A program made the position numbers and the translations under genes. A stretch of DNA of 64,000 bases from Rhizobium sp. G21 (GTDB lineage Bacteria; Pseudomonadota; Alphaproteobacteria; Rhizobiales; Rhizobiaceae). The notes under the pieces are model-generated. The model made no database searches and was not told the origin of the DNA. It saw only the letters and a program-made list of their open reading frames with translations. This document shows positions 9,193-18,773 of this stretch, in pieces (the first letter of the stretch is position 1; every line of letters starts with the position of its first letter). Location of the stretch: NCBI RefSeq assembly GCF_014158035.1, contig NZ_JACFXW010000001.1:3946001-4010000 (forward strand), read 5' to 3'.

Positions 9193-10404
9193 TCAGACGG
9201 CCCGCCAGGGCTGTCCGATATAGTCCATCACCTCCGAGAACCACGGCTGGTCGGTGTCGAAATGCTTACCGCCCTTGATGCGGGAGAACTCGATCGTGCG
9301 GAGCTTGCCGTTCTGGTCCTCGTCATGGCCGGTGACGCCGGAGACGCGGTTGAGCGCGCTTTCGACGGCCAGATCCACCATGCTCTGGATCAGCCGGAGG
9401 TCGTCGCGATTGGCCGGGGCGGAACGGGCGTAGTAGCCGGACTTCTGCACCATGGCGCGTTCGGCGCCGATCATGTGGCCGATATGTTTGGAGAACCAGT
9501 TGCCGACATTGATCGTGTCGATCTTCACATGGCCGAAGGCGTCGCGCTTCACATGCTCGCCGGAGGACTCGCGTTCGGCCACGATCGTATCGAGGCCTGC
9601 GCCTTCGGAGACGAAGATGGTCACGAAGCCGGTCTTTTCCATGATCTGCCGCAGGCGGGCGCCTTCCTGCTCGAGGTCGAAGGCGATTTCCGGCAGATAC
9701 ATCCCGTCGATGTTCTTGAGCTGGGTGTTCATCATCAGGCCCTCGACATAGTCGCGGCCCTTGGTGTCCTGAATATAGGCGCGCGCGGTGGCGGCTGTCA
9801 GCCAGCCGCAATGGCGGCCCATGACTTCATGCACGACCAGCGTTTTCGGCGCCGCGCTCTGTTCGTTCGACACATGGTCGAAGAAGTGCGCGCCGACTTC
9901 CGCCGCCGTCCAGGCGCCGAGCGACTGCCTGATCGGCACCACGTCGTTGTCGACGGTCTTGGGCAAGCCGACCACGGTGAGCTTGTAGCCGTTGGCTTCA
10001 AGATAGGCGGCGAGATCGGCCGCCGTGGTGTTGGTGTCGTCGCCGCCGATCGTGTGGAGAATGGTGACGCCGTCGCGGGTCAGCCGTTCGGCGGCCACGC
10101 GCAGCGGATTTTCGCCTTCCTTGACCAGACCGCGCTTGACGCAGTCGGCGGCGTTGGTCAGCTTCACGCGGCTGTTCCCGATCGGCGAGCCGCCGTGATA
10201 GTGCAGAAGATGCGCCTTTTCGCGCATCTCCTTGGTGATCTGGATGCTGTCGCCGAGAAGCACGCCCTGATAACCCGAACGATAAGCGATCAGCTCCACC
10301 TCGGGGGCGACGTCGCTATAACGTTCGATCAGTCCGCCCACGGCGGAAGACAGGCAGGGCGCGAGCCCGCCGGCTGTCAGCATTGCGGCTTTTTGTTTGG
10401 CCAT
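9193..10404 (-). CDS. pfp: Pyrophosphate--fructose 6-phosphate 1-phosphotransferase (PPi-dependent PFK)
   Basis: 403 residues of the PfkA superfamily. GGDD at 120-123, with Asp where ATP-dependent enzymes have Gly, points to PPi as phosphoryl donor. Other signatures are GLPKTVDNDV (about 147-156) and MGRHCGWL. It interconverts fructose 6-phosphate and fructose 1,6-bisphosphate reversibly in the cytoplasm, serving glycolysis and gluconeogenesis. The ATG at 10404 has GGGAGA eight bases upstream; an in-frame start at 10446 is less likely. It is monocistronic and ends at a strong hairpin. Confidence 0.93.
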   Translation of the reverse strand: MAKQKAAMLTAGGLAPCLSSAVGGLIERYSDVAPEVELIAYRSGYQGVLLGDSIQITKEMREKAHLLHYHGGSPIGNSRVKLTNAADCVKRGLVKEGENPLRVAAERLTRDGVTILHTIGGDDTNTTAADLAAYLEANGYKLTVVGLPKTVDNDVVPIRQSLGAWTAAEVGAHFFDHVSNEQSAAPKTLVVHEVMGRHCGWLTAATARAYIQDTKGRDYVEGLMMNTQLKNIDGMYLPEIAFDLEQEGARLRQIMEKTGFVTIFVSEGAGLDTIVAERESSGEHVKRDAFGHVKIDTINVGNWFSKHIGHMIGAERAMVQKSGYYARSAPANRDDLRLIQSMVDLAVESALNRVSGVTGHDEDQNGKLRTIEFSRIKGGKHFDTDQPWFSEVMDYIGQPWRAV

Positions 10405-10675
10405 GATTGGAATCTCCCATGCGGCGTTAGCCTTTGCAGCCGGCATCGATGGGCCAGCCTGCTTTCTCTGTAAAGTGAAGAGATGATGAAGAACAGGCCG
10501 CCCGAGCGCGCACGCGACCGCCCCCGGAACTTAAACGATTCAAAAGCCGCCGAGATGCGAGCGCCCTTGTGGATAAGCGTCCGGTTGTCGCCGTCCTTGC
10601 CGGTCACGGAACCTTTCGGTGCATGCCGGCGTTCTCAAGCCGATGACAGATCACAGAGCTTCAAGGAGAAAATCG

Positions 10676-10918
10676 ATGAAGACCTCGCTCAAAATGCTTG
10701 TTGCAGCATCCACGTTCGGCCTCGCCGCAGCCTTCACCGGCCCCGCCGCCGCCGACAGCCTCACCATCCGCGTGGCGCCGAATCCACCGGCCCAGCGCGT
10801 CATCGTCCGCCCGCCGGTGGTCAAGAAGGTGGTCGTCCGCCAGGCATGCTATACCAAGACCGTGAAGAAGGTCACCAACAACAAGACGGTGATCACCAAG
10901 CAGCGCGTCTGCCCGTAA
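10676..10918 (+). CDS. Small secreted basic protein of unknown function
   Basis: 80 residues. AAGGAG precedes the ATG at 10676 by seven bases. A clear signal peptide (MKTSLKMLVAAS... to PAAA-DS) is followed by a mature part of about 55 residues rich in Val, Lys and Arg, with VIVRPPVVKKVVVRQ and two cysteines (one in RQACYTK, one at the end in QRVCP) that could form a disulfide. No family recognised. It is monocistronic, followed by a terminator at 10949. Confidence 0.75.
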   Translation: MKTSLKMLVAASTFGLAAAFTGPAAADSLTIRVAPNPPAQRVIVRPPVVKKVVVRQACYTKTVKKVTNNKTVITKQRVCP

Positions 10919-10948
10919 GCATTCGCAGACCGACATTTCGGTCGCCAG

Positions 10949-10981
10949 AAGCGGTTCCGTTGAACAGACGGGACCGCTTTT
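10949..10981 (+). terminator. Rho-independent terminator after the small secreted protein gene
   Basis: AAGCGGTTCCG (10949-10959) pairs with CGGGACCGCTT (10969-10979) with one mismatch, followed by a short T run. A smaller hairpin, GACCGA/TCGGTC, lies just before it at about 10928-10942. Confidence 0.7.
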
Positions 10982-11154
10982 GATTCCATCCGCCAGCACG
11001 GGCGGGACGAGGCGCGCTGTCGACGGAAAACGCGCGGAAAGATCGTTTCCGATCAATTTGCATTACGGAAATTTCATTCTCGTCATGGCTTGCTTTTGAT
11101 CCGACAATTGGTCACCCTTTGCTTCAACTCCTCATCAGGCGGCCGGACGCAAAC

Positions 11155-11865
11155 ATGTCTTTTTGGGAAAAGCTCTTCAGCGCCGTCGCCGACACCGCGA
11201 CAAACGCCTTGTCGAGCCTGATCGAGGCGATTCGCACCGTCTTCGAAGGCGACCCGGAAACGCGCCGCAAGGTCGCCTTTTCCGTCGCCGTAATCGCGCT
11301 GTCCGCCAAAATGGCCAAGGCAGACGGGATCGTGACGCCAAACGAGATCGAGGCGTTCCAGCAGATTTTCGACTATCCCGACGAAGAGGCGCGCAACGTG
11401 GCCCGTCTCTACAATCTCGCCAAGCAGGATGTGGCCGGCTACGAAGCCTATGCCGAAAAGCTGTCAGGGCTCTGCAGCTCCGGACATCCCGATTGCGCGA
11501 TGCTGGAAAACGTCATGGACGGCCTGTTCCACATCGCCAAAGCAGACGGGGCGGTGCATGAGCGTGAGATGGCCTATCTCGAACATGTGGCCGCGATCTT
11601 CGAGATTTCCGAGGAGCGCTTCGCCCAGATTCTCGCCCGGCACGTCTATGTCGAAGGCGCCGACCCCTACAGCGTGCTCGGTGTGTCGCGAAAGGACGAT
11701 TTCCACACCATCCGGCAGCAATATCGGTTGCTGGTTCGCGAGCATCATCCCGACATGATGATCGCGCGGGGGCTGCCGACGTCGTTCCAGGCGGTGGCGC
11801 ATGAGCGCATGGCCAAGTATAACGCCGCCTACGCCGCCATCGAGCGCGAGCTTCGCGCGGCCTGA
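11155..11865 (+). CDS. DjlA-like protein: TerB domain plus C-terminal J domain
   Basis: 236 residues. A TerB-like helical domain occupies about 30-165 (KMAKADGIVTPNEIEAF and HIAKADGAVHEREMAYLEHV are the repeated metal-site-like helices). A J domain follows from about 170, starting DPYSVLGV, with an intact HPD in REHHPDMM, so it should stimulate an Hsp70 ATPase. It lacks the N-terminal membrane helix of Escherichia coli DjlA. It lies just upstream of the amidase and hscC genes. The ATG at 11155 begins MSFWEK; only a weak ribosome site precedes it. Confidence 0.9.
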   Translation: MSFWEKLFSAVADTATNALSSLIEAIRTVFEGDPETRRKVAFSVAVIALSAKMAKADGIVTPNEIEAFQQIFDYPDEEARNVARLYNLAKQDVAGYEAYAEKLSGLCSSGHPDCAMLENVMDGLFHIAKADGAVHEREMAYLEHVAAIFEISEERFAQILARHVYVEGADPYSVLGVSRKDDFHTIRQQYRLLVREHHPDMMIARGLPTSFQAVAHERMAKYNAAYAAIERELRAA

Positions 11866-11886
11866 CGCCAGCATCCGAGTGCATTG

Positions 11887-12644
11887 ATGACAGAATTTCC
11901 TCCCGATTTCGCGCGCGCCGTCGTGGCTGCGTCCCCCAATTTCGGCGATCGCAAGGGCGTTTCCGCTCCCGACATGATCATCCTGCATTACACGGGCATG
12001 CCCAGCGCCGAGGCGGCCTTCGACTGGCTGCGGCGCCCGGAAAGCGAAGTGTCCTGCCACTATCTGGTCTGGGAAGACGGGCGCGTCAGCCAGCTGGTGG
12101 CCGAAGACAAACGCGCCTGGCATGCCGGCGCGAGCTTCTGGAAGGGTGAAACGGACATCAACTCCCGCTCGATCGGCATCGAGATCGCCAATGCCGGCCA
12201 TCCGGGGGCTTGCCGGATTTTCAACCCGAGCAGATCGAATCGGTCATCGCGCTCTGTCGCGACATCGTGGCCCGTCACGCAATTCGAGCCGAACATGTGC
12301 TCGGACATTCCGATGTCGCGCCCGTCCGCAAGGTCGATCCGGGCGAGAAATTTCCGTGGCAAGCCTTGGCGGAAGCGGGGATCGGCCATCATGTCGAGCC
12401 GGCGCTGATATCCGGCGGACGGTTCTTCCAGCGCGGCGACGCGGGCCCGCCGGTCGAAGCGCTGCAGGCGATGCTGGCGCTCTACGGATACAACGCCCCG
12501 GTCAGCGGCGATTTCTGCCACCGCACCGAAGGCGTGGTCGAGGCTTTCCAGCGGCATTTCCGCCCCGAGCGCGTCGATGGCGTGGCCGACGCCTCGACGA
12601 TCGACACGCTGCATCGGCTGCTGCGGGCGTTGCCGGAGACGTGA
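11887..12644 (+). CDS. N-acetylmuramoyl-L-alanine amidase, AmiD-like (frameshifted)
   Basis: About 252 residues after correction. The Amidase_2 (PGRP) domain shows the Zn ligand His in ILHYTGM, then HYLVWEDG, WHAG, and the pair GHSDVAP and KVDPGEKFPW. A PG_binding_1 domain follows (about 178-245, GPPVEALQAMLALYGYNAP). The enzyme cleaves the MurNAc-L-alanine amide bond. The frame breaks in the five-G run at 12204-12208: with six G residues, NAGHPGGLPDFQPEQIE reads through. No signal peptide is seen at the chosen ATG (11887), so it may be cytoplasmic or use another export route. It starts 21 bases after the TerB/J gene. Confidence 0.85.
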
Positions 12645-12715
12645 GCAACTTTCTGTTGTCCGGAGAGTTCACACTGACTAAGAAACACTCTGAATAAACA
12701 GTGCGCGGGATCAAA

Positions 12716-14411
12716 ATGGCTATTGTCGGAATCGACCTCGGAACGACCAATTCCCTGATCGGCGTGTTCGAGGACGGCAAGGCCAGATTGATCGAAAACG
12801 CCAATGGCGGATTTCTCACCCCGTCGGCCGTCTATGTCGACCAGAATGGCGAGATCGTCGTGGGCGCCGCCGCCAGGGAAATGGCGCTCACCAATCCCGA
12901 CGCGGCCGTGATGTCGTTCAAGCGCTGGATGGGGACGGACCGGGTGGTGTCGCTCGGCAAGCGAAGCTTTCGCGCCGAGGAACTCTCGTCCTTCATCCTG
13001 CGCGCTGGTCGACGACTACAAATCCAAGTATGACGAGGAGATCACCGAGGCGGTGATCTCCTGTCCCGCCTATTTCAACGACGGCCAGCGCAAGGCGACC
13101 ATCAATGCGGCCAAGCTCGCCGGCCTGAATGTCGAGCGCCTTATCAACGAGCCGACGGCGGCGGTGCTGGCCTATGGCCTGGAGACGCGCGACGACGGCC
13201 AGTTCCTCGTCTTCGATCTCGGCGGCGGCACGTTCGACGTGTCGATCATGCACAAATATGACGGCGTCTTCGAGATCCGCGCTTCGGCCGGCGATAATTT
13301 CCTCGGCGGCGACGATTTCACCGAAGCGCTTGCGGGCCTTCTGCTGCGAAAGAGCAATGTCGATCGGGCCAGCCTCGGCAGGATCGACCAGGCGCGCATC
13401 CTGCGCGCCGCCGATACGCTGAAGATCGATCTGTCGGGCAAAGCGAGCCTCGACTATCGCATCGCGCTGGAACAGGCTGTCCTGGAAGGCGTGATCACAC
13501 GCGACGAATTCGAAGCCGAGGCGTCCGACCTGATGCGGCGTCTCCGGCATCCGCTCGAACGGGCGCTGCGCGATTCGTCGATTTCCCCGGACGAACTCGA
13601 CGCCATCGTGCTGGTGGGCGGCGCGACCCGCATGCCGGCGATCCGCCAGATGATCGCCCGCCTGTTCGGCAAGCTGCCTTTCGTGACCATCAATCCCGAC
13701 GAGGTGGTGGCGATGGGCGCGGTGATCCAGTCGGCGCTGAAAAGCCGCGACGCCGCCGTCGAAGATGTGCTGTTGACCGATGTCTGCCCCTTTACCCTCG
13801 GCGTCGCCTCCATGCGCACCCGTCCCGACGGTAAGCGGGAGGAGGTGGTCGCGCCGCTGATCGAGCGCAACGCCACCGTGCCGATCAGCCGTGTCGAGCC
13901 CTTCACCACCGTCACCGACAACCAGACCGAAATCGCCTTGCGCATCTATCAGGGCGAAAACATCCGCCCCGAGCACAATGTCCATATCGGCACGCTGAAT
14001 GTGAAGATCCCGCGCAAGCCCGCCGGCCAGGAAAGCGTCGATGTGCGCTTCACCTACGACATCAACGGCGCGCTCGAAGTCGAGGCGACGGTGCAATCGA
14101 CAAAGGACGTGTTCAAGACGGTGTTCTCCAACGATTCCGGTCTCGACGAGAAGGAGTTGGCCAAACGCTTCGAACAGCTTTCGAAGATCAAGCTCGCCCC
14201 GCGAGACCAGCAGGAAAACCGTGAATTGATCGCGCGGGCCGAACGCATCTATGCCGAGGCGCTCGAACAGGACCGGCAGATCATCGCCGAGGGGCTGATG
14301 CAGTTCACCGCCGAGATCGAGGATCAGAGGCTGCGCGACATCGAGGCTGTCAGAGACGAATTCCGCGCTTTCCTCAACCAGTTCGACAAATTCGTCTTCA
14401 ACCGCGATTGA
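12716..14411 (+). CDS. hscC: Hsp70 family chaperone, HscC-like (frameshifted)
   Basis: About 565 residues after correction, shorter than DnaK (about 640) and matching HscC. It starts with the ATPase motif VGIDLGTTNS and has INEPTAAVLAYGL, VFDLGGGTFDVS and VLVGGATRMPAI. The substrate-binding domain follows, with a shortened C-terminal lid. The frame changes at 13001-13006 in a CGCGC tract; restoring the lost CG gives FILRALVDDYKSKYDEEI, which agrees with HscC proteins. The J-protein gene starts 11 bases downstream, as HscC and DjlC are neighbours in E. coli. Its clients here are unknown. Confidence 0.88.
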
Positions 14412-14422
14412 GGCGGGCCAGC

Positions 14423-15730
14423 ATGACCCGTCGCTATCCCTGGACCATTCTCGACATCGATGCGACCTCCGACCAGAAGGAGATCCGCAAGGCCTATGCG
14501 CGCAGGCTCAAGGTGACGCGGCCGGATGAGGATCCTGCAGGCTTTCAGGCGCTGGTGGAAGCGCGCGACGCCGCGCTGGAGGAAAGCCATTGGGTGACGA
14601 CGGACGAGGAGCGGGATGACGCCTCCGACGGCGACGCGGTCGAGCAGATGAAGTCGGCGGAAGACCCTGTGCCGGATCTGCTCGCGCTTGGCGGGTCGGC
14701 GGCGGAAAGAACCGATGAGGATGTCGTCGCGGCCTTGGGCGACGCTCCCGAGGTCCCGGCGCGGTCCGAGAGCCAGCGTATTGTCGTCGAACTGACTTAT
14801 CCGGCGCCGGCCGTCCAGCAGGACAAGCGCCCGGATGAGATCGAAGCGGACATTGGGCCCGGCTCAGACGGAGGAGAACAGCCTCAACTCTGGGAATTGC
14901 TCGAAGAAACCCGCAAGACCCAACCGTGGCGGCGACCGCTGGATCTCTGGGCCAACGTGTTCGACGCGCTCGAAAACCTGCCGCTCAGCGAGTTCGACGA
15001 TGCGCTGGGCGTGGCGCTGCGCGACCTCCTCGACCAGATCCAATCCGGCGATCTCAAGCCGCATGATCAGCCGGGCGTGCTGCGCGAACTCGACCGGCGC
15101 TTCGATCTTCTCTCCAACGATCGGCGCATCCTGCGCCATATGCGGCCCGAGGACGCCGATTTTCTGATCGACTCGCTGTCGGACGCCGCCGATCGTCGCG
15201 GGCCGGCCGATGCGCCCGCCCAGCCGCAAGCGCTCGACGGCGTTGACGATCTCGATCCCGACCTGGTGGCGCGGGCTTTCGCCGACGAGCCGAAAATGCT
15301 CGCCTATTTCCAGCGCGCCATCCGCGAGCGCAGCTACCCTTGGGCGTTCTCCGTGCTCGGACTGCTGTTTCCTGTGCCCTTCGCCTTCTACTATCGGCTC
15401 GGTAAACTAGCTGTTTTCGCAGCGATCCTCTCCGTCGTCAGCGCGATCCTGCGCGCTCCGTCGATCCGGGCGGACTTTCCGAGCGCCGCCGGCCTTTCCG
15501 GCGTCGTCAGCGTCATTTATATCGTCGTGGCGCTGTCGACCGCCTTCAACTGGCGCAAGCTCCGGCTCGCCGCGCTCAGCGAACATCTCGCGCCGCTCAA
15601 GGCCGAAGGCGCGTCTTATGAGCAGTTGAGAGAGGCCGCGACCGCTTTCGGCGCCCCCGACAGGGTGAAGATGGCGCTCGGCATTTTCATTCTGCTCGCC
15701 GCTGTTTTCCTGCGCCTCGTTCTGCAATAA
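14423..15730 (+). CDS. Divergent J-domain membrane protein, DjlC/DjlB-like partner of HscC
   Basis: 435 residues. The first 50 residues resemble the J domain of E. coli DjlB/DjlC (YPWTILDIDATSDQKEIRKAYARRLKVTRPDEDPAGF). The usual HPD loop reads RPD, as is seen in that subgroup. An acidic disordered middle is followed by a helical domain and a C-terminal part with about four membrane segments (near 316-335, 338-355, 362-382 and 415-435). It sits 11 bases after hscC, so a dedicated Hsp70/J pair at the membrane is inferred. ATG 14423 is chosen over an upstream TTG. Confidence 0.82.
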   Translation: MTRRYPWTILDIDATSDQKEIRKAYARRLKVTRPDEDPAGFQALVEARDAALEESHWVTTDEERDDASDGDAVEQMKSAEDPVPDLLALGGSAAERTDEDVVAALGDAPEVPARSESQRIVVELTYPAPAVQQDKRPDEIEADIGPGSDGGEQPQLWELLEETRKTQPWRRPLDLWANVFDALENLPLSEFDDALGVALRDLLDQIQSGDLKPHDQPGVLRELDRRFDLLSNDRRILRHMRPEDADFLIDSLSDAADRRGPADAPAQPQALDGVDDLDPDLVARAFADEPKMLAYFQRAIRERSYPWAFSVLGLLFPVPFAFYYRLGKLAVFAAILSVVSAILRAPSIRADFPSAAGLSGVVSVIYIVVALSTAFNWRKLRLAALSEHLAPLKAEGASYEQLREAATAFGAPDRVKMALGIFILLAAVFLRLVLQ

Positions 15731-15771
15731 AACCTGGGCGACATCAGCCATTTCGAGCCCGGAGCCCGCCA

Positions 15772-16976
15772 ATGCCCCAGTTCCAATACGCCGTGGTCGG
15801 ACGCGGCCTGACCGGTTCCGCCGCCGCGCGCCACCTCGCCGAACAGCTTCCCGGCATCGTGCTGATCGGCCCGGACGAGCCAGTTGACTGGGCGAACCAT
15901 CGGGGCGTGTTCGCCAGTCATTACGATGGGGCGCATCACCCGCACCATCGACCCCAACGAAGTCTGGGCGCGGCTCGCCAACCGCTCGATTGCGCGCTAT
16001 CGCGAGATCGAGGCCAAGAGCGGCGTCACCTTCTATGCCGAAAAGGGCTGCCTGATCTCGGGCCTCGAGAGCGGCCGCAGCCAGGCCTATATGGCCGATA
16101 TCCGCGCCGCCGCCGCTCGGGTGGGCGTCGAGCCCGTGCTTCTGGACGATGATGGCCTCAAGGCGACATTCCCTTATTTCAGCTTTCCCGAAGGCTCCGA
16201 CGCTGTCTTCGAGCCGGTGAATGCCGGCGCCGTCAGCCCACGCAGGCTGGTGGCGGCGCAGACGATCGCAGCGGAAAGGGCCGGGGCGAGCGTTATCCGC
16301 AAGCGGGTTTTGTCGATCGCGCAGAAGGACGGTTACGCCGAAATCACGCTGGAGGACGGAGAGACGGTGAGCGCGTCCCGCGTCCTGGTGGCCGCCGGCG
16401 GCTTCACCAATCAGCCGGGCCTGCTGCCGGAGCCTCTCGACATGCAGGTCTATGGGCGCACCATCAGCCTGTTCGAAGTCTCCGAGGCCGAGGCTCTCAG
16501 GCTGGCCTCCATGCCGTCGCTGATTTTCGAGGACGAGCCGGAAGAGCTCGGCGTCTACATGCTGCCGCCGATCCTCTATCCCGACGGCAAATATTATCTG
16601 AAAATCGGCGGCGATATGACCGATATCCTGCTCGACGGCGTCGACGCCGTACGCGATTGGTTCAAGGGCGGCGGCAGCCCGCGCAATTTCGATCATCTCG
16701 TCGGCGTGATGAAGCGGCTGGTTCCCTCACTCGACATTAAGGACGCTCGCCCCGTGACCTGCGTCACGTCCTATCCGCATGACCAGGGCAAACCCACCAG
16801 ATACCCGGCGATCGGCCCGACCAGCACGCCCTCGATCTTCGTCATGGCCGGCGGCTGCGGCGCGCGCCGCCAAAAGCTCCGACGAAATCGGCCGGCTGGG
16901 GGCGGAACTGCTCGTGCATGGAGAGATCGTCGATCCGGCCTATCCGACGGCGGATTTCAGGCCGAGGTTTGTGTGA
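15772..16976 (+). CDS. FAD-dependent oxidoreductase, DAO / sarcosine oxidase-like (two frameshifts)
   Basis: About 400 residues after correction. The N-terminal dinucleotide motif is VVGRGLTGSAAARHLAEQ, followed by GVFASHYD and GRITRTID, the stretch typical of amine and sarcosine oxidases, and VLVAAGGFTN before the substrate domain. The FAD-contacting tail GGCGAAAKSSDEIGRLGAEL is present only after correction. Breaks lie in the four-G run at 15928-15931 and in the GCGCGC tract at 16859-16870. Both shift the frame the same way. The likely reaction is flavin-dependent oxidation of an amine to imine with H2O2 release; substrate unknown. Confidence 0.82.
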
Positions 16977-16998
16977 GGACCCTGTCGGGCGGTTCCGA

Positions 16999-17027
16999 TT
17001 GGCTCTTCAAGCAAAAACTGGTAGTGT
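16999..17027 (+). promoter_or_regulatory. Possible sigma-70 promoter of the ParD-like gene
   Basis: TTGGCT at 16999-17004 and TAGTGT at 17022-17027 are separated by 17 bases and lie 23 bases before the ATG. The match to consensus is partial. Confidence 0.35.
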
Positions 17028-17049
17028 CTGCTGATCGAGAGGCACAGCC

Positions 17050-17310
17050 ATGGCGTCCAGCTACAATATCGGAGATCACTTCGAAGGCTTCGTGCGCGAA
17101 CTCGTCGAAAGCGGGCGCTATGAGAGCGTCAGTGAAGTCATGCGCGATAGCCTCCGCCTGCTCGAAGAACGTGAGAAGGCGCGGGTGCTCGAACTGGAAT
17201 TTCTCAAACGCGAATATGCGGAGGGCAAGGCCAGCGGCGAGCCGGAAGAAGTTGATCCGATCCAATTCCTCAACGAGTTGAAGGCGGAGCGGTGCGCCCA
17301 GCGTGGCTAG
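17050..17310 (+). CDS. ParD-like type II antitoxin (ribbon-helix-helix), without a toxin gene
   Basis: 86 residues. The N-terminal part reads as a ParD/CopG ribbon-helix-helix DNA-binding domain: VRELVESGRYESVSEVMRDS followed by LRLLEEREKARVLELEFLK. The C-terminal toxin-binding tail is acidic. ParE normally starts at or just after the parD stop. Here only about seven codons (VRPAWLV) are open after a GTG overlapping the end, and then an AT-rich region begins. The partner toxin is therefore missing, and this is an orphan antitoxin. Confidence 0.8.
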   Translation: MASSYNIGDHFEGFVRELVESGRYESVSEVMRDSLRLLEEREKARVLELEFLKREYAEGKASGEPEEVDPIQFLNELKAERCAQRG

Positions 17311-17322
17311 TGTAGATCACGT

Positions 17323-17828
17323 TTAACCAGATCTATCAGAGTTTTGTTGTGTCGTTGGCAGCGTCAATTTTTCATTGATAGCGTATTCGTTAAGCTTGTA
17401 AAATTCTGGTAGTTTCTCTGTGTTGCTCCTCTTTAGGCCTGTTTCAAAGATATGTAAAACGTCTGATGCCGAAACGCCGTCACATAAAAATATTTCGTTT
17501 ATTTGAAATGTAATACTTTCCTGCATTTCTTCATCGAAGTCGCAAGTTTCGGTTATATGAAATTTATTTGCGTGTAATTGATAGTATAAACTTTTTACGG
17601 GTCTTGGGAGATGTCGAATCCTGCTCTCCATCGCTCCCTTAAGTTCAAGCAATTGTAATATTTCTTCGTAAAAATCGATCCCGTATTTTTTTTGATAAAA
17701 TCTCAAACACTCCTCTATGACGAAGTGTAATATTTTAACGCCTTCAACCCCCTCCGCTCGGATATATCCAAAACCAATTCAAATTGCTTTTGCTCAATTT
17801 CTGTACGCATCAATACCTCTTCAAGCAT
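17323..17828 (-). CDS. AT-rich hypothetical gene, probably acquired (frameshifted)
   Basis: About 168 residues after correction. Base composition is far more AT-rich than any neighbour (many A/T third positions, Ile, Lys, Asn and Phe codons), which suggests recent transfer. From an ATG at 17828 the frame reads MLEEVLMRTEIEQKQF and on to SERRG, then breaks at the five-C run (plus strand) at 17748-17752. With one more base it continues VEGVKILHFVIEECLRF into the rest. The protein is mostly helical with no signal peptide or membrane segment. No family recognised. It sits where a ParE toxin would be expected but on the opposite strand. Confidence 0.6.
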
Positions 17829-18205
17829 ATGTTCCGCCCGTACAAAGGCGGTATTCACCTGACGGCGCCATGCTTTGAAGCGGATTCAGGCGGCGTGGAT
17901 TTCAGGTTGCATTGAAGCCTGTTTTTGTCTGTTTGTCTGCGCCTCTTCTCTCAGTTTTTGGGTGTCGGCCCGGCATTCTTTCCCGGTCTATCGATGAAAG
18001 TCTGCAGGAGTTTACAGTCGGCTCTGGTCCGGGTGCCTGGCACTGTAGCTGACAGTCTTGGAAATCGCGGTCGAAATCTCGTTTCCGAACCGCGCCGTCG
18101 CCAAGAGGCCTGATTGCTTCCGGTCTCCACCATCGAGGTTGGTCGACATGAATTCTCCCGAAATAAAACCTTCCCATAACCGCATCCTTGCTTTAAGGAC
18201 CGCCT
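17829..18205. other. Intergenic region upstream of rnpB, no gene recognised
   Basis: About 375 bases between the AT-rich gene and the RNase P RNA. No reading frame with family character was found. The AT-rich patch at about 18155-18195 is a plausible place for the rnpB promoter, but no clear -35/-10 pair was seen. Confidence 0.45.
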
Positions 18206-18599
18206 CGCCAGTCGGCCGGGCAGCCGCGCTTCACATTGTCGAAAGACCGTGAGGTGAGGAAAGTCCGGGCTCCACGGAAACACGGCGCCGGATAACGTCC
18301 GGCGGGGGCGACCCCAGGGAAAGCGCCACAGAAAACAGACCGCCCGGCATGCCGGGTCAGGGTGAAAAGGTGGGGTAAGAGCCCACCGCGTATCCGGCAA
18401 CGGAGACGGCATGGCAAGCCCCGCCGGGAGCAAGACCGAATAGGGACGACGCGTCCGCTTCATGCGGCAGGCCTGTTTCCGGGCCAGTCGTCCGGGTGGG
18501 TTGCGAGAGGCGTCGCGCAAGCGGCGTCCCAGATGAATGGCTGCCACGTTCCGGAGCGATCCGGAGCCTTACAGAACCCGGCTTACAGGCCGACTGGCG
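18206..18599 (+). ncRNA. rnpB: RNase P RNA (class A)
   Basis: The catalytic RNA that trims 5' leaders of tRNA precursors. CGCCAGTCGGCC at the 5' end pairs with GGCCGACTGGCG at the 3' end (helix P1). The universally conserved GAGGAAAGTCCGGGCTCC lies near 18255, AGGGTGAAA near 18358, GGTAAGAGCCCACCG near 18373, and ACAGAACCCGGCTTACAG near the 3' end. The length of about 394 nt fits type A RNAs of alphaproteobacteria. It lies upstream of mraZ, a usual neighbour in Hyphomicrobiales. Confidence 0.97.
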
Positions 18600-18738
18600 A
18601 TTATTTTTCCAAACATTGAAATTTTTTTCACGCTCGGGGAAGGGGCTCCACGCCCGCTTTCTCGGGGCATTTCTCAACCTTTCGTTAAACTTAACAGCTT
18701 ATGAATGGGAGACCGGCCTCCCGTTCGCGGGCGACCCA

Positions 18739-18773
18739 TCCCATTGACGCCCATATGGTCCCATGCTATCCCA
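18739..18773 (-). promoter_or_regulatory. MraZ operator: four TGGG repeats with 10-bp period
   Basis: TCCCA, GCCCA, TCCCA and TCCCA begin at 18739, 18749, 18759 and 18769, exactly ten bases apart. On the minus strand these are TGGGN units with five-base spacers, the pattern bound by MraZ in E. coli. The array lies about 180 bases before the mraZ start, so it is most likely the autorepression site of the dcw operon. Confidence 0.8.
18744..18772 (+). promoter_or_regulatory. Probable promoter of the mraZ (dcw) operon
   Basis: TTGACG at 18744-18749 and TATCCC at 18767-18772 are separated by 17 bases. The promoter elements are interleaved with the MraZ repeats, so bound MraZ would cover both. Confidence 0.6.

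Noticed and set aside
12160..16980. Amidase, hscC and FAD oxidase as decaying pseudogenes
   Set aside because: Apart from one or two indels in homopolymers or GC repeats, all catalytic motifs are intact, and the same kind of break hits essential division genes.
17290..17340. A ParE toxin start overlapping the ParD stop
   Set aside because: The frame closes after about seven codons and no ParE motifs appear in any frame downstream.
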